This document shows, piece after piece, positions 54,817 to 63,884 of a stretch of DNA of 64,000 nucleotides (its first letter is position 1; every line of letters starts with the position of its first letter). The stretch covers positions 279,007-343,006 of the forward strand of contig NZ_JAAALO010000007.1 in the NCBI RefSeq assembly GCF_009908295.1. Reading direction: 5' to 3'. Source of the stretch: Micromonospora rubida. GTDB taxonomy: Bacteria > Actinomycetota > Actinomycetes > Mycobacteriales > Micromonosporaceae. Made by a program: the position numbers and the translations under genes. The notes beneath the pieces are model-generated. The model worked only from the letters and a program-made list of their open reading frames with translations, did not search any database and was not told where the DNA came from.

Positions 54817-56934
54817 CTAGCCGGCGTACACCTCCAGCTGGGACAGCTGCGCAGCCGGCCAGCCGGTGTTGCCGGTGAAGCGAATCCGCACGTGCCGGGC
54901 CGGCGTGGCCGGCACGGTGAGCGTCACCTGGTTGCCGGTGGCCGGGTCGAAGACCCGCCCGGCCGACGCGACGAGGGTCGTCCACGCGGCGCCGTCCGGG
55001 CTCGCCTCGACCGACAGCGTCTGGGTACGCCGCTGCCAGGCGGCGGCCGGCGGAAGCCGCAGCACGATCCGGCCGACGCCGACGGTCGCGCCGAAGTCGA
55101 CGCCCACCCACTGCGGGAACGCGTCGGCGGCGCTCTCCCAGTAGCTGTCGGGGTTGCCGTCGACGACGTTCGCGCAGCCGTAGGCCTGGGCGTGGCCGCT
55201 CTCCGTGGCGGGCCTGCCCCGGGCGAGGTCGGCGCCCGGGGTGGGGGTGTCGGGCGTCGTGTACACCGCGACCTGGGCGAGCTGGGCCGCCGGCCAGGCC
55301 GTGTTGCCGGTGACCGTGACCCGGACGTGCCGGGCGGCGGTCGTGGGCACGGCGAGGGTCGCGGTGTTGCCGGTGGCCGGGTCGAACCGGACCCCGGACG
55401 GCCCGGCGAGCGTCGTGAAGGTCACGCCGTCGGTGCTGCCCTGCACCCTCAACGTCTGGGTGCGCGCCTCCCAGCCGGCCGGCACGGCGAGCACGATCCG
55501 GGCCACCTGGTGGGCCGCGCCGAGGTCGACCTGCCACCACTGGGGGAAGGCACCGTTGGTGGACTCCCAGTAGCTTCCCCGGTCGGCGTCGACGGCGTTG
55601 CCGGCGGCGAACCCGCCGTTCTGGCTGCTCGCCGACGTCGGCCGGCCCGCGGCGAGGTCCCCGCCGGGCGGGGGGCCACCGCCGAGCACGGGCGGCGTCG
55701 GCCGTACGGCGGTGAGGGCGAGCTGGCCCTTGAACATCCGGCCGCCGTCGGCGGTGATCCGCAGGTAGTAGTCGGCGGAGCAGGCGGTGCCGTCCTCGTC
55801 CAGCGCCCGGATGCCCGCCCCCGCCGGGGTGGTCGCCTGCGTCTCGCTGGTCTTGGCGATCTGGTTGCCCTCGTTGAACTCGTCGAACATGGACACGTAG
55901 AGGCCCTGGGCGCCGAGCCGGGTCAGGTTGTAGAGGTGCCGCCAGTAGAAGTCGCCGTGGCGGCGGTGCCCGGACGACAGGTCGCCCGGCAGCACGCAGG
56001 GCTGGTAGTCGATGCCGTGCGTGATGCAGTCGGCCTGGTCGGGAACGTTGACGTTGGTGTGGAACCAGTCGAGCCCGTCCAGGGTGCCGGTGCGGCCGAC
56101 CATCCACGGCGAGATCATGTGGAACGCGTGGTAGACCTCGGAGAAGCCCGGCCGGGAGTCGTTGATGCCTTGCCGCCAGTAGGTCGGCACGCCGCCGATG
56201 ACATAGCAACCCTGGGCCCTGAACCAGTTGACCACGTCGAGGCAGGCGGCGGGCGCGAAGGGGCGGCCGTCGTCGTTGAAGCCGAAGCCCCAGATGCAGA
56301 CCACGGGCCGGCCGTTCTGCCGGGCGTACGCCGGGGAGGCGGTGTGCGCGGACATCCGGTTGGTCCAGTCGTCCTTGATCTGGGTCTGCATCGACGTCCA
56401 GCCGGTGACGTCGTACATGATGTAGAACTTGCGGCCGAAGCGCTCGGCCGCGCCGCGGACCTTGACCGTCATGGCGTCGCGCGTGGGCCCCTCGTCGCCG
56501 ACCGGGTTGAACCGTTGCAGGGCGGCGGTGTCGCAGCCGTACTCCTGCATCCAGCGGAAGTGGGTGTCGACCGTCTGCTGGTCGTAGGAGGAGAAGAGCT
56601 GCGCCGACTGGCCGTTGCCCAGGGCCGGGTACGCGGTGGAGTAGCCGCGGGCGTACTCCCGCATGTCCGGCCAGGAGACGATGGTGGTGTTGGCCGGGGC
56701 CGGCGGCTGGAACCGGTCGCGGCTCCAGTGCCACCAGCCGCCGATCGGCGCCCCGTCGCCGGGGCAGCTGAACCAGCCCTGGTAGCCGACCGAGATCTTG
56801 CCGACGACGTCGCCGGGCGGGCTGGCCGCGAGGGCCGTGCCGCGAAGGGCCGACACCAGGTCGGTCGGGGAGGCTGCGGCGAGGGCGGATCCCGCTGCGA
56901 GGGATCCGATCAGTCTCCGACGGGACACCGCCAT
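54817..56934 (-). CDS. secreted GH71/99-like glycoside hydrolase with two F5/8-type C domains
   Basis: 705 aa. A Tat-like signal (SRRRLIGSLAAGSALAAA) covers residues 4-21. The catalytic region (about 45-440), with ISVGYQGWFSCPG, GGWWHWSRDRF and YVSMFDEFNEGNQI, resembles the GH71/GH99-like TIM-barrel enzymes. Two discoidin (F5/8 type C, CBM32-like) domains follow at about 450-570 and 580-705, with ASSQNGGFAAGNAVDADRGSYW and the related ESGHAQAYGCANVVDGNPDSYW. GH71 members cleave alpha-1,3-glucan, so together with the GH87-like enzyme it suggests alpha-glucan degradation. The exact activity is uncertain. A LacI-type palindrome lies about 90 bases upstream. Confidence 0.72.
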   Translation of the reverse strand: MAVSRRRLIGSLAAGSALAAASPTDLVSALRGTALAASPPGDVVGKISVGYQGWFSCPGDGAPIGGWWHWSRDRFQPPAPANTTIVSWPDMREYARGYSTAYPALGNGQSAQLFSSYDQQTVDTHFRWMQEYGCDTAALQRFNPVGDEGPTRDAMTVKVRGAAERFGRKFYIMYDVTGWTSMQTQIKDDWTNRMSAHTASPAYARQNGRPVVCIWGFGFNDDGRPFAPAACLDVVNWFRAQGCYVIGGVPTYWRQGINDSRPGFSEVYHAFHMISPWMVGRTGTLDGLDWFHTNVNVPDQADCITHGIDYQPCVLPGDLSSGHRRHGDFYWRHLYNLTRLGAQGLYVSMFDEFNEGNQIAKTSETQATTPAGAGIRALDEDGTACSADYYLRITADGGRMFKGQLALTAVRPTPPVLGGGPPPGGDLAAGRPTSASSQNGGFAAGNAVDADRGSYWESTNGAFPQWWQVDLGAAHQVARIVLAVPAGWEARTQTLRVQGSTDGVTFTTLAGPSGVRFDPATGNTATLAVPTTAARHVRVTVTGNTAWPAAQLAQVAVYTTPDTPTPGADLARGRPATESGHAQAYGCANVVDGNPDSYWESAADAFPQWVGVDFGATVGVGRIVLRLPPAAAWQRRTQTLSVEASPDGAAWTTLVASAGRVFDPATGNQVTLTVPATPARHVRIRFTGNTGWPAAQLSQLEVYAG

Positions 56935-57023
56935 GGCCCTGCTCCTTCCGTTCGTTTCGAAGATGCATCGACGGTCATCGTGTCAGCAGTGGACTGCCGC
57001 GTGCAAGAGTCGAACGTGTAAGA

Positions 57024-57033
57024 GAAACGTTTC
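57024..57033. promoter_or_regulatory. LacI-family-type operator
   Basis: The palindrome GAAACGTTTC, the core of many LacI/GalR-family operators, lies 90 bases upstream of the leftward GH71-like gene. It would give sugar-responsive repression of the two glycosidases. No LacI-type regulator gene is in the window. Confidence 0.45.
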
Positions 57034-57163
57034 GACCGAGCAATGAAAGAAACCGGCGGGTCGGGTCCGCCGTGGCGGGGTCGCCCCGCCTCCGCCCGAC
57101 GGGCCGTACGGCGCGGCGGCGAGTCGTCCGGGCCGGCGGGCGGCCCCGGTCGACAATGCTGCG

Positions 57164-57955
57164 GTGACGACATGGCACGCGGAGCAGAGCCGGCCGGGCG
57201 GCACGCCGCAGGCCCCCGTGGCGGTGCACCGGCCCGGGCCGGCCGCCCCGGTACCGCAGCCGGCGCTCGACTACTACCTCGTCCACCCCGACGGCCCGGG
57301 CGGGAGCGTCGCCGCGCCGGAAGGGCTCGTCGTCGAGGAGTTCGTGCTCGGCGAGGACTGGGCGGCGGTGCGCCTCGACTCCGCCGCGTGGACGCCGGCG
57401 GACGGCCACTGGTGGGACTGCGCGGCCTTCAGCCGGAGCATCCGGGTCGACGCCCACCTGCGCCGCCGGGTGGTCGGGGTGCCACGGCACGAGGCGGCGA
57501 CCGCCTACCGCCTGCTCGGCGGCGGCGAACTGCCCGGCGAGGAGGCGTTGCGCGGCCACTTCCACGACGGGCAGCCGCTGTCCAGGGCGGCCCCGCTGCG
57601 GCTCAACCCCCACCCGGCCGGAGCCGGGATGCGCGACAGCCGCGTCTACCGGGTCCTGTTCGCCGCCGACCTGCGCCCGGACGGGCTGGCGAACCTGCGC
57701 GGCGGCTGGCGGATGGCGAGCACGGGTGACCCCGCCGACCCGGAGGCGAGGGTCATCGGGGTCGCCTCCCGCCGGGTCGGGGCCGACTCCTTCACCTGGC
57801 ACCTGCGCCGGATCGGCGCCGGCGGTCCCTGGTGCCTCGACCTGAGCGCCGACCTCGCCGGCGGTGCCGACCCGCTCGGGCCGCTGCTGCGCGAGCTGAC
57901 CGCGGCGCTGCGGATGCAGGGACTCATCCCCGTCACGATCGAACGCTTCTCCTGA
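57164..57955 (+). CDS. hypothetical protein
   Basis: 263 aa soluble protein that I do not recognise. It has no signal peptide or membrane segment. The first 35 residues are Pro/Ala rich and probably disordered. The folded part (about 36-263) contains WWDCAAFSRSIRVDAHLRR, YRVLFAADLRPDGLANLRGGW and a C-terminal LLRELTAALRMQGLIPVTIERF. Codon use and GC are like its neighbours. The GTG start is not strongly supported by a ribosome site. It stands alone between the divergent glycosidase gene and the antiporter. Confidence 0.55.
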   Translation: MTTWHAEQSRPGGTPQAPVAVHRPGPAAPVPQPALDYYLVHPDGPGGSVAAPEGLVVEEFVLGEDWAAVRLDSAAWTPADGHWWDCAAFSRSIRVDAHLRRRVVGVPRHEAATAYRLLGGGELPGEEALRGHFHDGQPLSRAAPLRLNPHPAGAGMRDSRVYRVLFAADLRPDGLANLRGGWRMASTGDPADPEARVIGVASRRVGADSFTWHLRRIGAGGPWCLDLSADLAGGADPLGPLLRELTAALRMQGLIPVTIERFS

Positions 57956-58102
57956 CCCCGGCCCGGCGGTGCCGGTCGCGCCAATAGGCCGGTTCCAACC
58001 TCCGGCACCCGGCCGCCGTAGAACCATGGTGGGGCGGGCGCCCCCGGGACCCCTCGACCCGGCCGGCCGCCCGCCGACGGTGAGGGGCGACGAGGGGACG
58101 AC

Positions 58103-59680
58103 GTGGAAGGGCTCGTGCTGATCGTGGTGCTGGCGGCCACCGTGCTGCTCGGCACCACCCTCGGCGGGCGCTACCGCGTCGCACCGCCCGTCCTGCTCAT
58201 CGGCATGGGCGTGCTGCTGGCGTTCGCCCCGCCACTGTCCGACGTGGTGCTCGAACCGGACGTGGTGCTGCTGCTGTTCCTGCCGGCGATCCTCTACCGG
58301 GAGAGCCTCACCGTCAGCCTGCGGGAGTTACGCGCCAACCTGCTGGTCATCGTCCTGCTCGCCGTGGCGCTGGTGGCGGTCACCATGGTCGCGGTGGCGG
58401 GGGTCGCCCAGGCGGTCGGGGTGGCCGGCCCGGCGGCCTGGGTGCTCGGCGCCGTGCTCGCCCCGACCGACGCCGCCGCCGTCGCCGGCCTGGCCAAGCG
58501 GCTGCCCCGCCGGTTCCTCAACATCCTGCGCGCGGAGAGCCTGATCAACGACGGCACCGCGCTGGTCCTCTTCGCCGTCGCGGTCGGCCTGATCACCGGC
58601 GGTGCCCCGCCGGGGCCGCTCCCGCTCCTGGAGCGGATCGCCGGATCGTTCCTCGGCGGCGTCGCGGCCGGGCTGGCGGTCGGCGGCCTGGTCGTCCTGG
58701 TACGCCGCCGCCTCGACGACCCGCTCCGGGAGGGCACGCTCAGCGTGCTCACCCCGTTCGTCGCGTTCCTGATCGCCGAGGAGCTGCACTCCAGTGGCGT
58801 GCTCGCCGTGGTGGTCGCGGGCCTGGTGCTCGCCTACGCCGGGCCCCGGGTGATCCGCGCGCCCTCCCGACTGATGGCCCTCGCCTTCTGGGACCTGAGC
58901 ACCTTCCTGATCAACGGTGGGCTGTTCGTGCTGCTCGGGATGCAGATCCCCCGCGCGTTGCGCGGGGTCACCAGCACGTCTCTGGCGCGGGGGCTGGTCA
59001 TCGCGGTGGTGGTCGCCGCCACGGTGCTGGCGACCCGGATGGCCTGGCTGCACCTGTCGGCGTACCTGCTGGAGCTCATCGACCGCCGCAGGTCGCAGCG
59101 GGCCCTGCGGGTCGGGTGGCGGATCCGCACGGCCGCCGGCTGGGCCGGCTTCCGGGGCGCGGTGTCCCTGGCCGCGGCGCTCGCGGTCCCGCTGTCCACC
59201 CCAGCCGGGGATCCGGTCCACGAACGTGACCTGATCATCTTCTGCACGGCGGTGGTGATCGTGCTGATCATGCTGGTCCAGGGCACCACCCTCCCGCTCG
59301 TGGTCCGGTGGGCGGGCCTCGTCGGGGACCAGCAGCGGGTCGACGAGGCGCGTCGGGCCCGGTTGCGGGCGGCGGAGGTCGGGCTGGCGGCGCTGCCGGA
59401 GGTGGCGGGTGGGCTGGGCGCGGCGCCGGAGGCCGTCGACCGGGTGCGCCTCGACTACCAGGCCCACCTCGACGGCATCCGGGCCGCCGACGTGGGGGAG
59501 GAGTCCGAGCGGGCCCGCGACCTCGAGCGCCGGCTACGGCTGGCGGTCCTGGAACGCAAGCGCCGCGAGATCACCCGGCTGCGCGACGCGAACGAGATCG
59601 ACGACACGGTGCTGCGGGAACTCCAGGCCGCGCTCGACATCGAGGAGATCCGGCTGCTGGGCCCGGCCGCCCCCGAGTGA
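58103..59680 (+). CDS. CPA1-family Na+/H+ antiporter
   Basis: 525 aa. About 12 hydrophobic segments occupy residues 1-410. The transport signature is VLGAVLAPTDAAAVAGLAKRL (a TDA motif near residue 123) followed by RAESLINDGTALVLFAVAVG with the ND pair (near 150), both typical of NhaP/NHE antiporters. A charged cytoplasmic C-terminal region (about 415-525) is probably helical. It exports Na+ (or K+) in exchange for protons for pH and salt homeostasis. GTG start with GAGGGGAC upstream. Housekeeping gene, unrelated to the cluster. Confidence 0.9.
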   Translation: MEGLVLIVVLAATVLLGTTLGGRYRVAPPVLLIGMGVLLAFAPPLSDVVLEPDVVLLLFLPAILYRESLTVSLRELRANLLVIVLLAVALVAVTMVAVAGVAQAVGVAGPAAWVLGAVLAPTDAAAVAGLAKRLPRRFLNILRAESLINDGTALVLFAVAVGLITGGAPPGPLPLLERIAGSFLGGVAAGLAVGGLVVLVRRRLDDPLREGTLSVLTPFVAFLIAEELHSSGVLAVVVAGLVLAYAGPRVIRAPSRLMALAFWDLSTFLINGGLFVLLGMQIPRALRGVTSTSLARGLVIAVVVAATVLATRMAWLHLSAYLLELIDRRRSQRALRVGWRIRTAAGWAGFRGAVSLAAALAVPLSTPAGDPVHERDLIIFCTAVVIVLIMLVQGTTLPLVVRWAGLVGDQQRVDEARRARLRAAEVGLAALPEVAGGLGAAPEAVDRVRLDYQAHLDGIRAADVGEESERARDLERRLRLAVLERKRREITRLRDANEIDDTVLRELQAALDIEEIRLLGPAAPE

Positions 59681-59747
59681 CGACCGCCCGCGCCTCCGCC
59701 ACCCCACCGGGTACGGGCAGCACCGGGGTCGCGGTGTGCCGCCGACC

Positions 59748-61094
59748 TCACACCGTCGCGCCACCACCACCGGCGGACGCGACCCGCAGCGGCTGCGGGA
59801 CCGCCCACCACTGCTCGGGCCGGTCGACGACGACGGCGGTGGTCGGGGCCTCGCACACCCGGGCGAGGCGCAGCAGGAACGCGGCGATCCCTGCGGCACC
59901 CTGCATCCACGCCGTCCCGGGTGGGAGCAGGGGCGGATCCCGCCGGTGCTCCACGAACCGCCACCGGGCGCCGGCGTCGTCGCGGACCGCCCGCTCGACC
60001 AGCGCGTCGCCCATGGTCCGGGCGGACCGCAGCAGCAGCTCCGCGCCGGCCCGATCGGGGCAGCCCTGGGCGGCGTCGAGCAGCATGTCGCCGACCCCCG
60101 CGGTGCCGCAGCAGCGGCCGTCGTTGTCCCAGAAACCCGGGCGGAGCCGGCGGGGCAGCCCGGCGGCGAGCACCGAACGCAGGCAGCGTTCCCGCAGCTC
60201 GCCGACCGTGAACCCGGCGACCTGTTCGACCCCGGCGAAGGCCAGCGCGGCGAACAGGTACGACGTCCCCGTCGGCCCGTGGCACCAGCCGTACGTCACC
60301 GGCTCCACCTCCCGCCGCGAGGCGGGGATGGTGTGTGGCACGACGAAACCGTCGTCGTCCAGGCAGCCCACGGCGAGCAGGTGCCGGGCGCCCGCGCGGG
60401 CGGCGTCGAGGAAGTCGTCCCGGCCCAGCGCGTGCCCGGCGACGGCCAGCGCCGTGGCCACCCCCGCCGTGCCGTGCGAGTAGTTCGGCGTGCTCGACGA
60501 GTGCCCCGGCCGCAGGCGCCAGTCCAGCCCGGCGGCGGTCGGCTCGGCCACCCGCAGCAGCGCCTCCCCGCCGGTCGACATGATCGGGGCGGCGGCCTCG
60601 CCACCCGCCCAGGCGGCGGCCAGCACCACGCCGGCCGTACCCATGATCAGATCGGTGAGTGGCCCACGGTGGTCCGGCCCGAGGTCCAGGGTGGTGTCCC
60701 ACCCCGCCGGGGTACGCAGCTCGGCGAGCCGACGCAGCGCGATCCCCTCCTGTCCGGGGGCGAGCAGTCGCAGCGCGAACACGTCCCCGGCCAGCCCGTC
60801 GCACAGGGACGGCTCGACGCGCACCGCCGCCCCGGCCGACAGCCGGGTCACGATCCCCGCCCCGAGGGACCGCTCGGCGTCCGTCAGCGCCCGGTGCCGC
60901 TCGACCTCGGCCAGGACCGGGGCCAGCCCGGCGATGCCGGCGTACAGCGAGTCGCGGTCCCCGGCCGGCCCGTCCGGTGGCCCGTCGTCGGCGACCGACT
61001 CCGGCAGCCACGGACCGTCGTCCTCGCGGACCTGGCCGAGCACCCACGCCCACCCGGCCTCGCCCAGTTCGCGGTACCCGACTACGTCTGTCAT
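59748..61094 (-). CDS. LanC-like (lanthionine synthetase C-like) protein
   Basis: 448 aa alpha/alpha-toroid protein of the LanC type. The zinc-site region shows Cys in YGWCHGPTGTSYLF (near 268) and a CCG motif in DGRCCGTAGVGDML (near 324). Classic LanC has CHG here, so the metal site would be Cys-Cys-Cys, as reported for ProcM-like enzymes. SHGTAGVATAL and GTAWMQGAAGIAAFLL complete the repeats. No lanthipeptide precursor, dehydratase or kinase gene is nearby, so cyclase activity is unproven; glutathione-adding LanC-like proteins are an alternative. ATG 61094 is preferred over a longer upstream start. Confidence 0.8.
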   Translation of the reverse strand: MTDVVGYRELGEAGWAWVLGQVREDDGPWLPESVADDGPPDGPAGDRDSLYAGIAGLAPVLAEVERHRALTDAERSLGAGIVTRLSAGAAVRVEPSLCDGLAGDVFALRLLAPGQEGIALRRLAELRTPAGWDTTLDLGPDHRGPLTDLIMGTAGVVLAAAWAGGEAAAPIMSTGGEALLRVAEPTAAGLDWRLRPGHSSSTPNYSHGTAGVATALAVAGHALGRDDFLDAARAGARHLLAVGCLDDDGFVVPHTIPASRREVEPVTYGWCHGPTGTSYLFAALAFAGVEQVAGFTVGELRERCLRSVLAAGLPRRLRPGFWDNDGRCCGTAGVGDMLLDAAQGCPDRAGAELLLRSARTMGDALVERAVRDDAGARWRFVEHRRDPPLLPPGTAWMQGAAGIAAFLLRLARVCEAPTTAVVVDRPEQWWAVPQPLRVASAGGGGATV

Positions 61095-61198
61095 CCGGCT
61101 ACCGTATCGACGGGCGCGGCACGCGTTGGCGGTGGCCGCGCCGGGGTGCATCCAGGGGCGGCTGACCAGCCACCCCACCGGTTATGCCCGCCCCGGCT

Positions 61199-61505
61199 GA
61201 CGCGGGGCGACGCCCTGCTCGCCCCGGAGATCACCCGACGGGTCATCGCCACCTTCGCCGCCCCGGCCGGCCGCGCGCCCCGGACCGACCCGACCCTGCT
61301 CGACGGGCTGACCCCACGCGAGCGCGAGGTGCTGGAGCTGCTGGGCCGTGGCGTCACCAACGCCGAGATCGCCGCCGCGCTGTACCTCGGCGAGGCCACG
61401 GTGAAGACCCACGTCAGCCGGGTGCTGGCCAAGCTCGGGCTGCGCGACCGCACGCAGGCGGTGGTCTTCGCGTACGAGCACGGGGTGGTACGCCCCGGCG
61501 GGTGA
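61199..61505 (+). pseudogene. truncated LuxR/NarL response regulator (C-terminal HTH only)
   Basis: Roughly 100 codons encode the linker and full GerE HTH of a NarL-type response regulator (GDALLAPEITRRVI, LTPREREVLELLGRGVTNAEI, VKTHVSRVLAKLGLRDRTQ). No receiver domain and no credible start codon precede it; the homologous part begins abruptly at about 61199, next to the divergent LanC-like gene. It looks like a 5'-deleted remnant. The long in-frame extension upstream is antisense shadow of the LanC-like gene. Confidence 0.65.
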
Positions 61506-61586
61506 GCCGGTCCACCGCGCGGCGGACGCCGGGGTCCGCCTCCGGCCGGACGGCAGGAGACCCCGACGGCGGCTAGCGTCCAACGC

Positions 61587-62480
61587 ATGATCAATCTGCT
61601 CCGCGTCGAGGGGGTCAGTCGCAGCTTCGGCGACCGGCGGGTCCTCACCGACGTCTCCTTCGACGTCCCGGCCGGCCGGATGACCGGCTTCGTCGGCGCC
61701 AACGGCGCCGGCAAGACCACCACCATGCGGATCATCCTCGGCGTGCTCGCGGCCGACTCCGGCACCGTCACCTGGCGCGGCGCCCCGCTGACCCCGCAGT
61801 CCCGCCGCCGCTTCGGCTACCTGCCCGAGGAACGCGGCCTGTACCCGAAGATGAGCGCCCGCGACCAGCTCGTCTACCTCGGCCGGCTGCACGGCCTGAC
61901 CGCCGAGCGGGCCCGCGCCAACACCACGGACCTGATCGACCGGGTCGGGCTCGGCGAACGGGCCGGCGACCTGGTGGAGACGCTGTCCCTGGGCAACCAG
62001 CAGCGCGCCCAGATCGCCGCCGCCCTGGTCCACGACCCCGACGTGCTGGTGCTCGACGAGCCGTTCTCCGGGCTCGACCCGGCGGCCGTCGACACCCTCG
62101 TGACCGTGCTGCGCGAGCGGGCCGCCGCGGGCGTGCCGGTGCTGTTCTCCAGTCACCAGCTCGACGTGGTGGAGCGCCTCTGCGACGACCTGGTGGTCAT
62201 CGCCGGTGGCGCCGTCCGCGCCGCCGGCCCGCGCGACGAGCTGCGCGCCGCGCACACCCGGCCCCGCTACGAGCTGGTGGCGGACGACGACCTCGGGTGG
62301 CTGCGGGACCAGCCCGGAATCACCCTGGTCGACCTCGACGGCGCCCGCGCCGTGTTCGACCTCGCGCCCGGCCACGACGACCAGCGCGTCCTGCACGCCG
62401 CGCTGGACCGCGGCCCGGTGCGCGCCTTCCGCCCCGTCGCACCCTCCCTCGCCGAGATCTTCCGGGAGCTGACCCAGTGA
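61587..62480 (+). CDS. ABC transporter ATP-binding protein (NatA-like)
   Basis: 297 aa. The Walker A is VGANGAGKTT (about 37-46), the signature LSLGNQQRAQIAAAL is near 135-149 with LSLGN in place of LSGGQ, and the Walker B is VLVLDEP (about 155-161), followed by the H-loop in LFSSHQLDVVE. This domain energises an ABC-2 exporter. The C-terminal 80 residues are the DUF4162-type extension found in NatA/YhaQ ATPases. The gene overlaps the permease gene (GTGA), so they form one two-gene operon. Likely substrates are ions or small toxic molecules. Confidence 0.92.
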   Translation: MINLLRVEGVSRSFGDRRVLTDVSFDVPAGRMTGFVGANGAGKTTTMRIILGVLAADSGTVTWRGAPLTPQSRRRFGYLPEERGLYPKMSARDQLVYLGRLHGLTAERARANTTDLIDRVGLGERAGDLVETLSLGNQQRAQIAAALVHDPDVLVLDEPFSGLDPAAVDTLVTVLRERAAAGVPVLFSSHQLDVVERLCDDLVVIAGGAVRAAGPRDELRAAHTRPRYELVADDDLGWLRDQPGITLVDLDGARAVFDLAPGHDDQRVLHAALDRGPVRAFRPVAPSLAEIFRELTQ

Positions 62481-63544
62481 CCACCTTCGCCGCCGTCCGC
62501 CTGGTCGCCGCCCGCGAGATCCGCGTCAAGCTGCGCGACAAGACCTTCCTGATCAGTACGCTGTTCTTCCTGCTCTTCGCCGCCGGCTCGGCCATCCTCC
62601 CGGCCCTGCTCGCCGGCACGCCCACGTCGGTGGCGGTGTCCACGCCGGCTGACGCCGACGCGATGCGCCAGGCCGGCCTGGACGTCCGCCCGGTCGCCGA
62701 CGACGCCGCCGCCGAGCGGCTGGTCCGCGACGGCGACGTCGACGCGGCGGTGGTCGCCGGCCCGCAGGTCCTCGCCCTCGACGAGCGCCCCGCCGACGTG
62801 CTCCGTGCGCTGAGCACCGAACCGCCGGTGCGGCTGCTGGACCCCGACACCGTGGACCCGGTGGCCGCGTTCCTCGTCCCGCTCGCCTTCGCCATGACGT
62901 TCTTCTTCACCTCCCAGCTCTTCGGGGTGCAGATCGCGCAGAGCGTGACTGAGGAGAAGCAGACCCGGATCGTGGAGATCCTCGTGGCCGCCGTGCCGGT
63001 CCGGGCGCTGCTCGCCGGCAAGGTGATCGCCGGCGGCGTGCTGGCCCTGGGGCAGATCGCGCTGATCGTCGCAGTGGCGGTCGCCGGCATGCGGATCGCC
63101 GACGGTGGGGGCGGGATCCTGCCGCTGCTCGGCCCGGCGCTGGGCTGGTTCGTGCCGTTCTTCGTGATCGGCTTCGTCATGCTCGCCGCGCTGTGGGCCG
63201 TCGCCGGCGCGCTGGCCAGCCGGCAGGAGGACATCGCGGGGGTGTCGATGCCGGTCCAGCTCGTGGTGATGCTGCCGTTCTTCGCGGTGATGTTCCTCAA
63301 CGACAACCCGCTGGCCATGCGGATCCTGTCCTACATCCCGTTCTCCGCGCCGACGGCGATGCCGCTGCGGCTGTTCACCGGTGACGCCGCCGGCTGGGAG
63401 CCAATCCTGTCGCTGCTGGTGCTGCTGGCGACCACCGCCGCCTGCCTGGCCGGAGGCGCCCGGCTGTACGAGGGCGCCCTGCTGCGGACCAACGGGCGGG
63501 TGACGCTGCGCCGCGCATGGCGTGACCGCGAGTCGGTCGGCTGA
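62477..63544 (+). CDS. ABC-2 transporter permease (NatB-like)
   Basis: 355 aa. One N-terminal helix (about 25-45) and an extracellular domain (about 46-125) are followed by five or more helices from residue 130 to the end, the layout of NatB/YhaP permeases. EEKQTRIVEILVAAVPVRALLAGKV is the conserved coupling segment after the second helix. GTG 62477 overlaps the ATPase stop, and the longer upstream frame is a shadow. It works with the preceding ATPase as an exporter. A terminator hairpin follows 20 bases after the stop. Confidence 0.9.
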   Translation: MTTFAAVRLVAAREIRVKLRDKTFLISTLFFLLFAAGSAILPALLAGTPTSVAVSTPADADAMRQAGLDVRPVADDAAAERLVRDGDVDAAVVAGPQVLALDERPADVLRALSTEPPVRLLDPDTVDPVAAFLVPLAFAMTFFFTSQLFGVQIAQSVTEEKQTRIVEILVAAVPVRALLAGKVIAGGVLALGQIALIVAVAVAGMRIADGGGGILPLLGPALGWFVPFFVIGFVMLAALWAVAGALASRQEDIAGVSMPVQLVVMLPFFAVMFLNDNPLAMRILSYIPFSAPTAMPLRLFTGDAAGWEPILSLLVLLATTAACLAGGARLYEGALLRTNGRVTLRRAWRDRESVG

Positions 63545-63563
63545 TCGAGGTCCGTGTCGCCGG

Positions 63564-63594
63564 TCGGCCCCCTCCCGTTTGGGGGAGGGGCCGA
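63564..63594 (+). terminator. terminator hairpin after the ABC operon
   Basis: A GC-rich inverted repeat of 12-13 bp (left arm 63564-63576, right arm 63583-63594, one bulged base) has a short loop and is followed by TTT. It separates the ABC operon from the rRNA promoter region. Confidence 0.7.
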
Positions 63595-63595
63595 T

Positions 63596-63624
63596 TTGGC
63601 GGGCCGGAGGGGAGGGGGTAATGT
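63596..63624 (+). promoter_or_regulatory. candidate upstream rRNA promoter
   Basis: TTGGCG (63596-63601) and TAATGT (63619-63624) are separated by 17 bases, a good vegetative sigma-factor match in this GC-rich DNA. It lies upstream of a second promoter and the rRNA leader. Confidence 0.5.
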
Positions 63625-63765
63625 TTCGCCCCGGCAGGGAAACGGACGCCAAGTGGGAGACCACGGCGGGCGGCCTGCCGAACCCCAGAAAGTGCCCGAC
63701 GAAAGTCGGTCGCCGAATGGTGCCCGTAAATTGGGTGGAAGCAGGTCGGATCGGGTTACACCGGT

Positions 63766-63794
63766 TTGACACGGCGGAAATCGGCGGGTAACGT
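63766..63794 (+). promoter_or_regulatory. rRNA operon promoter
   Basis: A perfect -35 TTGACA (63766-63771) and a -10 TAACGT (63789-63794) are separated by 17 bases. It lies about 95 bases upstream of the conserved rRNA leader sequence and is the likely main promoter of the rRNA operon. Confidence 0.75.
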
Positions 63795-63884
63795 AGTAAA
63801 AGTGCCCGGCGCGAGAGCGGCGGGTGCGGGACGAACGAAATGCCCCGGATGGGGCCCTCCTGGTGGGGGTGCTCGGATGGTGTG

